DNA from: Clostridiaceae bacterium
Lineage (GTDB): Bacteria; Bacillota; Clostridia; Oscillospirales; Acutalibacteraceae
Assembly: GCA_016292785.1 (NCBI GenBank)
Contig: JAEDFL010000046.1
Coordinates: 1-14,818, forward strand
Direction of reading: 5' to 3'
Length of the DNA stretch: 14,818 nt
Every line of letters begins with the position of its first letter. Position 1 is the first letter of the stretch. Shown in pieces: positions 1 to 6,694 of this stretch. Below the pieces are notes generated by a model. The model was given only the letters and a program-made list of their open reading frames with translations. It ran no database searches and was not told where the DNA came from. A program made the translations under genes and the position numbers.

Positions 1-307
1 TTTATCTTTTTTACTCCCTTTCTTCAACACCCCCGGGTGTTGCTTTTGCCCGCTTCCTTTTCTTGTCTTTTTAGTTCTGTTTCCCTCTTGTATATTTTGA
101 GGTGGGGGTGGGGTTGGGCACTATATATGGAGATAGAGGTAATTTACTTTATTTTTTCCGTATATTCTCAATCTGTATGTGATTTAAACTAAGAACCTAT
201 ATTTTATCTTTATTTACACTTATTTATATGTTCAGAAAAAAGTTTTGAATTTATATTTTCTGTTTGCACTTCATTTTCTTTTTACGTCAAATCTTAAATC
301 TTGTATT
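1..307. other. AT-rich intergenic stretch without a gene
   Basis: No credible reading frame with a ribosome binding site is seen on either strand. The stretch contains a short palindrome at 25-42, a G-rich tract at 101-118 and otherwise T-rich, low-complexity DNA. Around 283-302 there are TCTTAAA/TCTTG units that resemble degenerate members of the 7-nt TCTAANN arrays found elsewhere in the window. It probably represents the downstream end of a gene lying left of the window. Confidence 0.6.
25..47 (+). terminator. Possible intrinsic terminator (short hairpin plus T4)
   Basis: CAACACCC (25-32) and GGGTGTTG (35-42) are perfectly complementary around CC. A realistic hairpin has 7 pairs and a 4-nt loop. 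It is followed by CTTTT on the plus strand. The T-run is short, so this may end a plus-strand gene left of the window or may simply be a palindrome. Confidence 0.35.
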
Positions 308-363
308 TATCCCCTCCGTCTCGTCGTTCCTCCTCGACACCTCCCCTTGCTTCAAGGGGAGGC
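308..363. repeat. Palindromic intergenic element, copy A (long form)
   Basis: A 56-nt block matches 6481-6536 at 53 of 56 positions. It consists of a pyrimidine-rich tail (TATCCCCTCCGTCTCGTCG and onward) joined to a palindrome with arms CCTCCCCTTG and CAAGGGGAGG at 340-362, loop CTT. Short palindromic elements of this general look are scattered between genes in many gut Clostridia (general recollection, not checked here). The strong hairpin and the conserved non-coding tail suggest a mobile miniature element or a processed RNA structure. Confidence 0.8.
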
Positions 364-425
364 TCAGAGTAATGACAAACTCATATTTTAAAATCGAGTT
401 CGTCAAAATAACCAAATTTAATGTG

Positions 426-464
426 AAACTGCCTTGATGAAGCGTGATATCAAGGCAGTTTTTT
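426..464 (+). terminator. Intrinsic terminator, plus strand
   Basis: Arms AAACTGCCTTGAT (426-438) and ATCAAGGCAGTTT (449-461) pair over 13 bp around a 10-nt loop and are followed by a T-run through 464. The T-run lies on the plus-strand side, so it should terminate transcription arriving from the left. No plus-strand gene is visible between the window edge and this point, so the gene it serves lies outside, or it ends a non-coding transcript. Confidence 0.75.
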
Positions 465-522
465 ATCGTTTATAATATATTGTTTGTGAGATTTAACAAG
501 TAAAAATTTTTACAATGACTTT

Positions 523-558
523 GTCAGCAAGCTGACCTCCCCTTGCTTCAAGGGGAGG
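523..558. repeat. Palindromic intergenic element, copy B (short form)
   Basis: The same CCTCCCCTTG/CAAGGGGAGG palindrome as copies A and C lies at 536-558 with loop CTT. The long pyrimidine tail is missing. In its place is another small inverted repeat, GTCAGC (523-528) and GCTGAC (531-536), which abuts the palindrome. It is followed at 569-580 by TTCTGCAAACTT and then by a 7-nt tandem array, the same order as at copy C. Confidence 0.75.
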
Positions 559-593
559 CTGAATTGGTTTCTGCAAACTTTAAAGTATCTGCG

Positions 594-635
594 TCTAAAG
601 TCTAATGTCTACAATCTAACGTCTAATGCTTGACG
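594..635. repeat. 7-nt tandem array (TCTAANN)x6, degenerate
   Basis: Six 7-nt units read TCTAAAG, TCTAATG, TCTACAA, TCTAACG, TCTAATG and CTTGACG. Five are good matches to a TCTA-based unit whose last two bases vary. The array lies between palindrome copy B and the terminator of the 700-2484 gene. Units vary mainly at positions 6-7, so this is not a perfect microsatellite. Confidence 0.85.
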
Positions 636-650
636 TCTGTCTCGGAGACG

Positions 651-685
651 AAAAAACTTCCGGGATTGCTCCCGGAAGTCCTTTT
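651..685 (-). terminator. Intrinsic terminator of the 700-2484 gene
   Basis: Arms ACTTCCGGGA (656-665) and TCCCGGAAGT (670-679) form a perfect 10-bp stem with a TTGC loop. On the minus strand the hairpin is followed by six T (651-656), and it begins 21 nt after the stop codon of the secreted-protein gene. The plus side also carries CCTTTT, so it may work in both directions. Confidence 0.92.
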
Positions 686-699
686 ATTAAGAAATCAGA

Positions 700-2484
700 T
701 TAGAAGTCGATAGATGCGAATACACCGTTGCTTCTGTCATAGATTGTCCAAGTCTTCTTGAGGCCAACCTTGCCGATTGCGCTGTGGTTACCAACGGAAA
801 CATTGAGGATTCCATAGATATCAGCGTGACCGGAGATGTCGATTTCTCCCTCTGTGTTAGCACCTGCTGCAAACTCCTTGAGATAGTCAACAGGAATTGT
901 AAGTGTTGACTGAACAACCGGGTTGCCGTTAGCGTCAACATACTTAGCGTGTGCCTCAACATAAGCACCTACACCGCCCTCAACGCCTACGTCTACAAGA
1001 GCGTAGCCATAGAGACCAAGTGCAACATCAAGACCAAGACGAAGCTCGAACTGACCATAGATGCTAGTCTGACGATCAACAACTGTTGACTCGTTGATTG
1101 TGCTTACCTTATTGTTGATGATTTCAACACCGTGCATTTCCTCAGAAACAACAACGATTTCCATTCTGCCGTTTACATCGATGTTAAGAAGAACATCAAA
1201 TGTGATTGACAGCGGAGTTGAACCGAGAGGAAGTGTGAATGTGAAGAGCTTAATGGATGTAGAATCAAGCTTGCTGAGAGCATACTTGTTAACAGCCTTA
1301 GCCCAGAAGCTGTCGCCTGAGAGCTTCTCGCCTACAGTAGTAACTTCCTCACCGAAGGTCTTAGCATAAGAACCTGAAATTGTTGTTGTATCCTTGAGGT
1401 CATAGTTGAACTTAAGGTATACTTCGTTGAAGTTAAGCTTTGCAACGTTCATATCAGCCTTAGCGTCAACCGTGAGGTTGGTAAGCTCATATGCCTTTGA
1501 AAGTGTAACTCCGTCGCAAACGCTCTTAGAAACGCTGAAGTTAAGACCTGTGTCTGTGATCTTAGCCTTGATTTTGAAGCCCTTTACAGAGAAGCTAACG
1601 TTAGCAAGCTTCTTGAGAGTCTTCATGATGTCGTCCTTAGAGATAGCGTTTGTATCAAGATAACCGTCAGAAAGAACTTCACCGTTACCGTCGGTGATCA
1701 TAGCTGTTGCGAAATCAACATCTGATGTTCCCTCATAGTCGATCTTCTCGATAACGTCCTCGATAGCAACCTCAGAGTTTGTAACGACCTTAGTGTCGCC
1801 AACAACCTCAACAGACTCTGCCTTGTAAGCAGCACCTGTCATGATCTCGTCGGACTGCTCAACAACATAAACGTCGCCTGCAGCGATATCTGTGCTTGCG
1901 GGAACAACGATGCTGTCGCCATCAACTGTGTAATCAGAAACTGTCTTAACACCGTCAACGAGAACGAGGTCTTCTGCCTCTTCTGTGAATGTGCCACGAA
2001 GAGAAACTGCCTTCTCGATAGCAGCTGTAACTTCGTCAGCTGACATTGCGCCGAGACCCAGCTTGTTGTTAGCGTCAAGAGTGATGATGCCGTTCTCAAC
2101 AGCTGCGGAAACCTTCGCAACGTTCTTGATGGATGTAGCGTTCTCGATAACTGTGTTTACTTCGCCAACAGGTACGCCGGCAGCGTTAACAAGAACTGTA
2201 GCTACGAATTCCGGAGTAACGGAAGCTGTAACGTCGATTGTCTCATAGTCAACGAGAACGTCATTATTAGCCGCTGCAGAAACAGCCAGATAATACTCGT
2301 TGTTCGGCTCAACACCAAGGATATCATCAACGGTGAGACCCGGGAGATAACCAAACGCTTCATCAACCTGCTCCAAGAACGCGCCTGTCTCAACCGTCTC
2401 TGTGCCCGGCCATACGAAGCCCGGGAAGATGCTGGTCATAACAAGCATGATGATGGACACGATGATTGAAATGATTTTGGTCAT
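700..2484 (-). CDS. Secreted protein of unknown function, 594 aa
   Basis: I do not recognise a family. The N-terminus (residues 1-25) is a Sec-type signal or anchor: one Lys at position 3, a hydrophobic run over residues 4-21, then PGFVWPG. The exported part is acidic, Val/Ala/Thr-rich and has only one cysteine (about residue 321), as expected for an extracellular protein. Residues about 30-300 look like mixed alpha/beta repeats. Residues about 310-594 alternate hydrophobic and polar residues in the manner of beta strands, with a Gly/Val-rich stretch at about 470-515. No LPXTG signal, S-layer homology repeat or second membrane segment is visible, so anchoring may rest on an uncleaved N-terminus, or the protein is released. 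The start is set by AAGGAGGA at 2491-2498, 6 nt before ATG. It has its own promoter and terminator, so it is monocistronic. It could be an abundant surface or matrix protein (inference). Confidence 0.85.
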   Translation of the reverse strand: MTKIISIIVSIIMLVMTSIFPGFVWPGTETVETGAFLEQVDEAFGYLPGLTVDDILGVEPNNEYYLAVSAAANNDVLVDYETIDVTASVTPEFVATVLVNAAGVPVGEVNTVIENATSIKNVAKVSAAVENGIITLDANNKLGLGAMSADEVTAAIEKAVSLRGTFTEEAEDLVLVDGVKTVSDYTVDGDSIVVPASTDIAAGDVYVVEQSDEIMTGAAYKAESVEVVGDTKVVTNSEVAIEDVIEKIDYEGTSDVDFATAMITDGNGEVLSDGYLDTNAISKDDIMKTLKKLANVSFSVKGFKIKAKITDTGLNFSVSKSVCDGVTLSKAYELTNLTVDAKADMNVAKLNFNEVYLKFNYDLKDTTTISGSYAKTFGEEVTTVGEKLSGDSFWAKAVNKYALSKLDSTSIKLFTFTLPLGSTPLSITFDVLLNIDVNGRMEIVVVSEEMHGVEIINNKVSTINESTVVDRQTSIYGQFELRLGLDVALGLYGYALVDVGVEGGVGAYVEAHAKYVDANGNPVVQSTLTIPVDYLKEFAAGANTEGEIDISGHADIYGILNVSVGNHSAIGKVGLKKTWTIYDRSNGVFASIDF

Positions 2485-2615
2485 ATCAATTCCTCCTTAA
2501 AATTTTCTCGAGGTTTGAGTATTAAACCTATCAGCGGCCGTAAAATGGTATAACGTTAGTACCACTTTATAGTTGAGTTACCCGAAAGTAACAACCCCCG
2601 GTAATACTCCCCTCA
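2485..2615 (-). promoter_or_regulatory. Structured 5' leader of the secreted-protein gene
   Basis: About 130 nt separate the predicted transcription start from ATG. The leader contains three hairpin-forming repeats: 2572-2595 (GTT-GA-GTTAC with GTAAC-AAC), 2546-2564 (TGGTA with TACCA around TAACGTTAG), and 2511-2529 (AGGTTT with AAACCT). The last lies just upstream of the AAGGAGGA site at 2491-2498. None is followed by a T-run, so this does not look like an attenuator. Roles in mRNA stability or translation control are possible. No known riboswitch class was recognised. Confidence 0.5.
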
Positions 2616-2621
2616 ATGTGA

Positions 2622-2650
2622 ATTATAATATTTTCATCGTCATTTTGCAA
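2622..2650 (-). promoter_or_regulatory. Sigma-A promoter of the secreted-protein gene
   Basis: Read on the minus strand, a -35 box TTGCAA (2645-2650) lies 17 bp from a perfect -10 box TATAAT (2622-2627). Further upstream the DNA is A/T-tract rich and includes the inverted repeat AATTTTT/AAAAATT at 2673-2689, which would suit an UP element. Transcription should start near 2615. Confidence 0.8.
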
Positions 2651-2855
2651 GTATTTTTTTGAAAAATAAGGAAATTTTTATTAAAAATTGTAGGAGTCAC
2701 TAAATGTTGTGTTAGTAAATTTCTAATATACAACTTAAATGCCTGTTTTCACTAAACACTTCCTTTGGAAATGTTGCGATTATGACATATTCTTTGTGAA
2801 ACTTACCCCTATTACATTATATATATGATTTAAACACGCCGTAACAAAATATTTC

Positions 2856-2884
2856 TTGACACAAAAAAGGATTTGTGATATCTT
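2856..2884 (+). promoter_or_regulatory. Sigma-A promoter of ileS
   Basis: A consensus -35 TTGACA (2856-2861) is followed after 17 bp by TATCTT (2879-2884). Transcription would start near 2891, just before the T-box leader. Confidence 0.8.
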
Positions 2885-2890
2885 ATGAGT

Positions 2891-3125
2891 AATCTGAATA
2901 CACAAAGGCTGTGACGAAGACAGTAACCGCATTGTGAAGCCTCAGCGAGCCGGGGAGGGTGAAAGCCCGGCGTGATGAACCTTGCGGCGAACATCACTTC
3001 TGAGCTGCGGGCCGAACTAAGTAAGCCTTGACGGGCGTCCTCCGTTAACGGGATCACATATGAAGTATGTTGAATAGGTGGTTACGAGTTTCCCTCGTCC
3101 TGTTTCGCACAGGGCGGGGTTTTTT
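2891..3125 (+). promoter_or_regulatory. T-box leader (tRNA-Ile sensing) upstream of ileS
   Basis: The leader has the T-box parts in order. The Stem I specifier region is built from AGTAA (about 2921) on the 5' side and GAACATCAC (about 2989-2997) on the 3' side. The specifier triplet is ATC (2993-2995), an isoleucine codon. The distal part of Stem I is the AGCGAGCCGG...CCCGGC hairpin. The T-box proper is AGGTGGTTACGAG (3076-3088), with TGGT at 3079-3082 to pair with the tRNA acceptor end; its last U fits the A discriminator base of tRNA-Ile. ACGAG (3084-3088) can pair with CTCGT (3094-3098) to form the antiterminator, competing with the terminator. Uncharged tRNA-Ile should therefore switch ileS on. 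The layout agrees fully with the downstream gene. Confidence 0.93.
3093..3125 (+). terminator. T-box regulated terminator before ileS
   Basis: CCTCGTCCTGT (3093-3103) pairs with ACAGGGCGGGG (3109-3119) over 11 positions including two G-U pairs, with loop TTCGC, followed by six T (3120-3125). The 5' arm overlaps the strand needed for the antiterminator, so the two structures are mutually exclusive. Confidence 0.92.
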
Positions 3126-3153
3126 CTATCACATCAAAAGGAGTCATTATACA

Positions 3154-6100
3154 ATGTATAAGAAAGTTTCTGCAAACCTGAACTTCGTCGAGCGCGAAAA
3201 AGCTGTCGAGGAATTCTGGAAAGAAAACAAGATCTTTGAAAAAACCTGCGAGAAGCAGGGTCCGTCCTATGTTTTCTATGACGGACCTCCGACAGCCAAC
3301 GGCAAGCCGCATATCGGTCACGTTCTTACCCGTGTTATCAAGGATCTTATTCCACGTTACCGCACAATGAAAGGCTATCAGGTTCCCCGTAAGGCAGGCT
3401 GGGACACTCACGGTCTCCCCGTTGAGCTTGAGGTCGAGAAGCTGCTCGGTCTTGACGGCAAGGAACAGATCGAGGAATACGGACTTGAGCCGTTCATCGA
3501 GAAATGCAAGGAGAGCGTTTGGAAATACAAGGGAATGTGGGAGGATTTCTCCTTCACCGTCGGTTTCTGGGCGGATATGGAAAATCCATATGTAACATAT
3601 CACAATTCCTATATCGAGTCGGAGTGGTGGGCTCTTAAACAGATCTATGAAAAGGGTCTTATCTACAAGGGCTTTAAGATCGTTCCCTACTGTCCACGCT
3701 GCGGAACTCCGCTTTCCTCTCACGAGGTTGCTCAGGGCTACAAATCGGTTAAGGAACGCTCTGCAATCGCACGGTTTAAGGTCAAGGACGAGGACGCATA
3801 CATTCTCGCATGGACAACAACTCCGTGGACTCTCCCGTCCAACGTTGCGCTTTGCGTAAACCCGACAGAAGAATATGCAAAGGTCAAGTGCATCGACGGC
3901 AAAATATATTATATCGCCGTTGCGCTTATGGATAAGGTGCTTTCACCGCTTTCCGAGGACGGTACTCCGGCTTATGAGATACTCGAAAAATATGTCGGCA
4001 AGGAGCTTGAATACAAGGAATACGAGCCTCTGTTTGAGTGCGCCGGTAAGAAGGCGGATCAGCAGAGGAAAAAGGCTCACTTCGTAACCTGTGACAATTA
4101 CGTCACGATGTCAGACGGTACAGGTATCGTTCACATTGCGCCGGCATTTGGTGAGGACGACTCCCGAATCGGCAGAAACTACGATCTTCCGTTCGTTCAG
4201 TTCGTTGACGGCAAGGGTAATATGACAGAGGAAACTCCGTTTGCAGGACTTTTTGTCAAGGATGCGGACGTTCCCGTTCTTCAGAATCTTGAAGAAAGAG
4301 GTCTTCTCTTCAGCGCACCCAAGTTTGAACATGACTATCCGTTCTGCTGGCGCTGTGACACTCCGCTCATTTACTATGCCCGCGAATCATGGTTTATCAA
4401 AATGACGGCGGTCAGGGACGACCTTATCAGAAACAACAATACCATCAACTGGATCCCCGAAAGCATCGGCAAGGGACGCTTCGGCGACTGGCTCGAAAAC
4501 GTTCAGGACTGGGGTATCAGCCGTAACCGTTACTGGGGTACGCCGCTCAACATCTGGGAGTGCGAATGCGGTCACAGACACTCAATCGGCAGTATCGAGG
4601 AGCTTAAAAATATGTCCGATAACTGCCCCGACGATATCGAGCTTCACCGCCCGTACATCGACGCTGTAACGATCAAGTGTCCGGAGTGCGGCAAGGAAAT
4701 GCACCGTGTTCCCGAGGTTATTGACTGCTGGTTTGACTCAGGCTCAATGCCCTTTGCCCAGCACCACTATCCCTTTGAGAACAAGGAGCTTTTCGAGAGC
4801 CAGTTCCCGGCAGACTTCATTTCCGAGGCTGTCGATCAGACAAGAGGCTGGTTCTACTCTCTGCTTGCGATTTCCACGCTGATTTTCAACAAAGCTCCGT
4901 TCAAAAACGTCATCGTCCTCGGTCACGTTCAGGACGAAAACGGACAGAAGATGAGCAAGTCCAAGGGCAACGCCGTTGATCCGTTTGAGGCTCTTAAAAC
5001 CTACGGTGCGGACGCTATCCGCTGGTATTTCTACACGAACTCCGCTCCGTGGCTTCCGAACCGCTTCCACGGTAAGGCAGTTATTGAGGGACAGCGTAAG
5101 TTTATGGGTACGCTTTGGAACACCTACGCTTTCTATGTTCTTTATGCAGAGATAGACAAGTTTGACCCGACAAAGTATGAGCTTGAATACGACAAGCTCA
5201 CCGTTATGGATAAATGGCTTCTTTCAAAGCTCAATTCCATGGTAAAGAGCGTTGACAGCAACCTTGAAAACTATAAAATTCCCGAAGCCTGCAAGGCGCT
5301 TCAGGAGTTTGTTGACGATATGAGTAACTGGTATGTCCGCCGCTGCCGTGAGCGTTACTGGAAGCAGGGACTTGAGCAGGATAAGATCAACGCTTACCTC
5401 ACCCTCTACACAGCTCTTGTTACGGTCGCAAAGGCCGCCGCTCCGATGATTCCGTTTATGGCGGAGGATATCTATCAGAATCTTGTCCGTTCTGTTGATG
5501 CAACCGCCGAGGAGAGCGTTCATCTCTGCTCGTTCCCCGAGGTCAAAGAGGAGCAGATCGACCTTGAGCTTGAGAAGAATATGGACGAGGTTCTCAACGT
5601 TGTCGGTCTCGGACGTGCCGCACGAAACGGCTCCAATATGAAAAACCGTCAGCCGCTTGCAAAGATGTATGTCAATGCAGATATCAAGCTCGACGGATAC
5701 TTTAAGGATATCATCGAGGACGAGCTAAACATCAAGGAGGTTATCTTTGTTGACGCCGCCGACGAGCTTTCCGACTATAATTTCAAGCCTCAGCTCAAGA
5801 CGCTCGGACCGAAATACGGCAAAAATCTCGGCGAGATCCGCACCGCTCTCTCGGAGCTTGACGGCTCTGCCGCAAAGAAAGAGCTTGACGCAAACGGAAA
5901 TATCAAGCTTAACATCAGCATCGGAGAGATAGAGCTGACGGCGGACGATCTTCTTATCGAAGCCGTTCAGAAGACGGGACTTTTCTCCGTTTCGGATTTC
6001 GGCGTTACGGTTGCCATAGACACAACCCTCACTCCCGAGCTTATCGAGGAGGGCTTTGTCCGTGAGATCATCAGCAAGATTCAGACGATGCGTAAGGACG

Positions 6101-6297
6101 CAGACTTCAACGTGACGGATCACATCGTCATCAGCGTTGAGGGCAACGATAAGATTGCCGATATCATCAGCCGCAACAAGGGAGAAATCTTTACGGCTGT
6201 TGTTGCCGACGACCTCACCGTCGGTTCTGTTGACGGACACACCGCCGACTGGAACATCAACGGCGAAAAGGTCACCTTTGGAGTTAAGGTGAACTGA
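3154..6297 (+). CDS. ileS: Isoleucyl-tRNA synthetase, eukaryote-like (type 2), 1047 aa
   Basis: Charges tRNA-Ile with isoleucine in the cytoplasm. The class I signatures are present: HIGH at residues 53-56 (in GKPHIGH) and KMSKS at 599-603 (in QKMSKSKGN). Between them lies the CP1 editing domain (about 190-400), which hydrolyses mischarged Val-tRNA-Ile. Cysteine pairs C180/C183 and C398/C401, and the quartet C470, C472, C509 and C512, look like zinc sites. The DALR-type anticodon-binding region and a long C-terminal extension follow. The length (about 1050 against about 920 for the common bacterial type) and the motif spacing indicate the type 2 form. ATG at 3154 is chosen because AAAAGGAG (3136-3143) precedes it. 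A longer frame from 3067 would begin inside the T-box and is not credible. The HIGH motif has the usual order, not the swapped form described for hyper-resistant enzymes. T-box control gives independent support for Ile specificity. Confidence 0.98.
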   Translation: MYKKVSANLNFVEREKAVEEFWKENKIFEKTCEKQGPSYVFYDGPPTANGKPHIGHVLTRVIKDLIPRYRTMKGYQVPRKAGWDTHGLPVELEVEKLLGLDGKEQIEEYGLEPFIEKCKESVWKYKGMWEDFSFTVGFWADMENPYVTYHNSYIESEWWALKQIYEKGLIYKGFKIVPYCPRCGTPLSSHEVAQGYKSVKERSAIARFKVKDEDAYILAWTTTPWTLPSNVALCVNPTEEYAKVKCIDGKIYYIAVALMDKVLSPLSEDGTPAYEILEKYVGKELEYKEYEPLFECAGKKADQQRKKAHFVTCDNYVTMSDGTGIVHIAPAFGEDDSRIGRNYDLPFVQFVDGKGNMTEETPFAGLFVKDADVPVLQNLEERGLLFSAPKFEHDYPFCWRCDTPLIYYARESWFIKMTAVRDDLIRNNNTINWIPESIGKGRFGDWLENVQDWGISRNRYWGTPLNIWECECGHRHSIGSIEELKNMSDNCPDDIELHRPYIDAVTIKCPECGKEMHRVPEVIDCWFDSGSMPFAQHHYPFENKELFESQFPADFISEAVDQTRGWFYSLLAISTLIFNKAPFKNVIVLGHVQDENGQKMSKSKGNAVDPFEALKTYGADAIRWYFYTNSAPWLPNRFHGKAVIEGQRKFMGTLWNTYAFYVLYAEIDKFDPTKYELEYDKLTVMDKWLLSKLNSMVKSVDSNLENYKIPEACKALQEFVDDMSNWYVRRCRERYWKQGLEQDKINAYLTLYTALVTVAKAAAPMIPFMAEDIYQNLVRSVDATAEESVHLCSFPEVKEEQIDLELEKNMDEVLNVVGLGRAARNGSNMKNRQPLAKMYVNADIKLDGYFKDIIEDELNIKEVIFVDAADELSDYNFKPQLKTLGPKYGKNLGEIRTALSELDGSAAKKELDANGNIKLNISIGEIELTADDLLIEAVQKTGLFSVSDFGVTVAIDTTLTPELIEEGFVREIISKIQTMRKDADFNVTDHIVISVEGNDKIADIISRNKGEIFTAVVADDLTVGSVDGHTADWNINGEKVTFGVKVN

Positions 6298-6369
6298 TGC
6301 TTATCGTTTTAAGCCGTAAAAGTTTTTGCTGAATATATTTTTTCGGCGCATACATTATATTAAATCATA

Positions 6370-6406
6370 CTGCAAGCTTTCCTCCCGGATTGCTTGCAGC
6401 GTTTTA
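6370..6406 (+). terminator. Probable terminator of ileS
   Basis: CTGCAAGC (6370-6377) pairs perfectly with GCTTGCAG (6392-6399) around a 14-nt loop and is followed by CGTTTTAT. It lies about 70 nt after the ileS stop. The loop is large and the T-run is four long, so termination may be partial. Confidence 0.65.
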
Positions 6407-6433
6407 TATTATAAAGACTGTAAGTCTTAAATG

Positions 6434-6475
6434 TCTAAGGTCTAAGGTCTAATGTCTAAAATCTAAAGTCTAACT
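6434..6475. repeat. 7-nt tandem array (TCTAANN)x6
   Basis: Six consecutive units each begin TCTAA: TCTAAGG, TCTAAGG, TCTAATG, TCTAAAA, TCTAAAG and TCTAACT. The first five bases are invariant and the last two vary. It directly precedes the long-form palindromic element (copy C). Confidence 0.92.
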
Positions 6476-6480
6476 TCGCT

Positions 6481-6536
6481 TATCCCCTCCGTCTCGTCGT
6501 TCCTCCTCGCCACCTCCCCTTGCAACAAGGGGAGGC
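6481..6536. repeat. Palindromic intergenic element, copy C (long form)
   Basis: The same 56-nt block as 308-363 with three differences. Two are in the palindrome loop region (GCAAC instead of GCTTC), leaving the arms CCTCCCCTTG and CAAGGGGAGG (6513-6535) intact, which suggests the hairpin itself is conserved. It is followed at 6546-6557 by TTCTGCAAACTT, as at copy B. Confidence 0.85.
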
Positions 6537-6570
6537 AGAAACAGCTTCTGCAAACTTCATGGTTTCCACG

Positions 6571-6605
6571 TCTAAGGTCTAACATCTAAAATCTAACGTC
6601 TGACA
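6571..6605. repeat. 7-nt tandem array (TCTAANN), second array of composite C
   Basis: The units are TCTAAGG, TCTAACA, TCTAAAA, TCTAACG and a variant, TCTGACA. Together with the array at 6434-6475 it flanks palindrome copy C, so the palindrome appears to sit inside a TCTAANN array. Confidence 0.88.
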
Positions 6606-6609
6606 AATC

Positions 6610-6642
6610 GGGAGCGTCTCCGACTGAATCGGAGACGCTCCC
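6610..6642. terminator. Strong 14-bp hairpin downstream of the SASP gene
   Basis: GGGAGCGTCTCCGA (6610-6623) and TCGGAGACGCTCCC (6629-6642) form a perfect 14-bp stem with loop CTGAA. It lies about 52 nt beyond the SASP stop codon, so it is probably its 3' end structure. The T content beyond it is modest on both strands (CTTTGTTG on plus, GATTTGTC on minus), so it may act as a 3' stabilising structure or a bidirectional terminator. Confidence 0.65.
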
Positions 6643-6694
6643 CTTTGTTGCTTATTCGTGTGGATCGGCTCAGAGAGCCTCGTTCTGTTTTAGG

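Noticed and set aside
594..635. Possible CRISPR array
   Set aside because: The unit is only 7 nt with no spacers, and no cas-like gene is in the window.
2830..3057. 75-codon minus-strand frame
   Set aside because: Lies within the ileS promoter and T-box, which explain the sequence fully.
3067..3153. Longer N-terminus for ileS from ATG at 3067
   Set aside because: It begins inside the T-box leader and spans the terminator hairpin; the ATG at 3154 has a proper ribosome binding site and gives the family N-terminus.
3167..3176. TTTCTGCAAAC in ileS, similar to the TTCTGCAAACTT block of the repeats
   Set aside because: It encodes the conserved start of IleS and has no palindrome or array beside it, so it is a chance match.
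3082..3723. 213-codon minus-strand reading frame
   Set aside because: Antisense shadow of ileS and its T-box leader; no ribosome binding site and no family-like sequence.
5725..6240. 171-codon minus-strand reading frame
   Set aside because: Antisense to the ileS C-terminal region, which is clearly coding on the plus strand.
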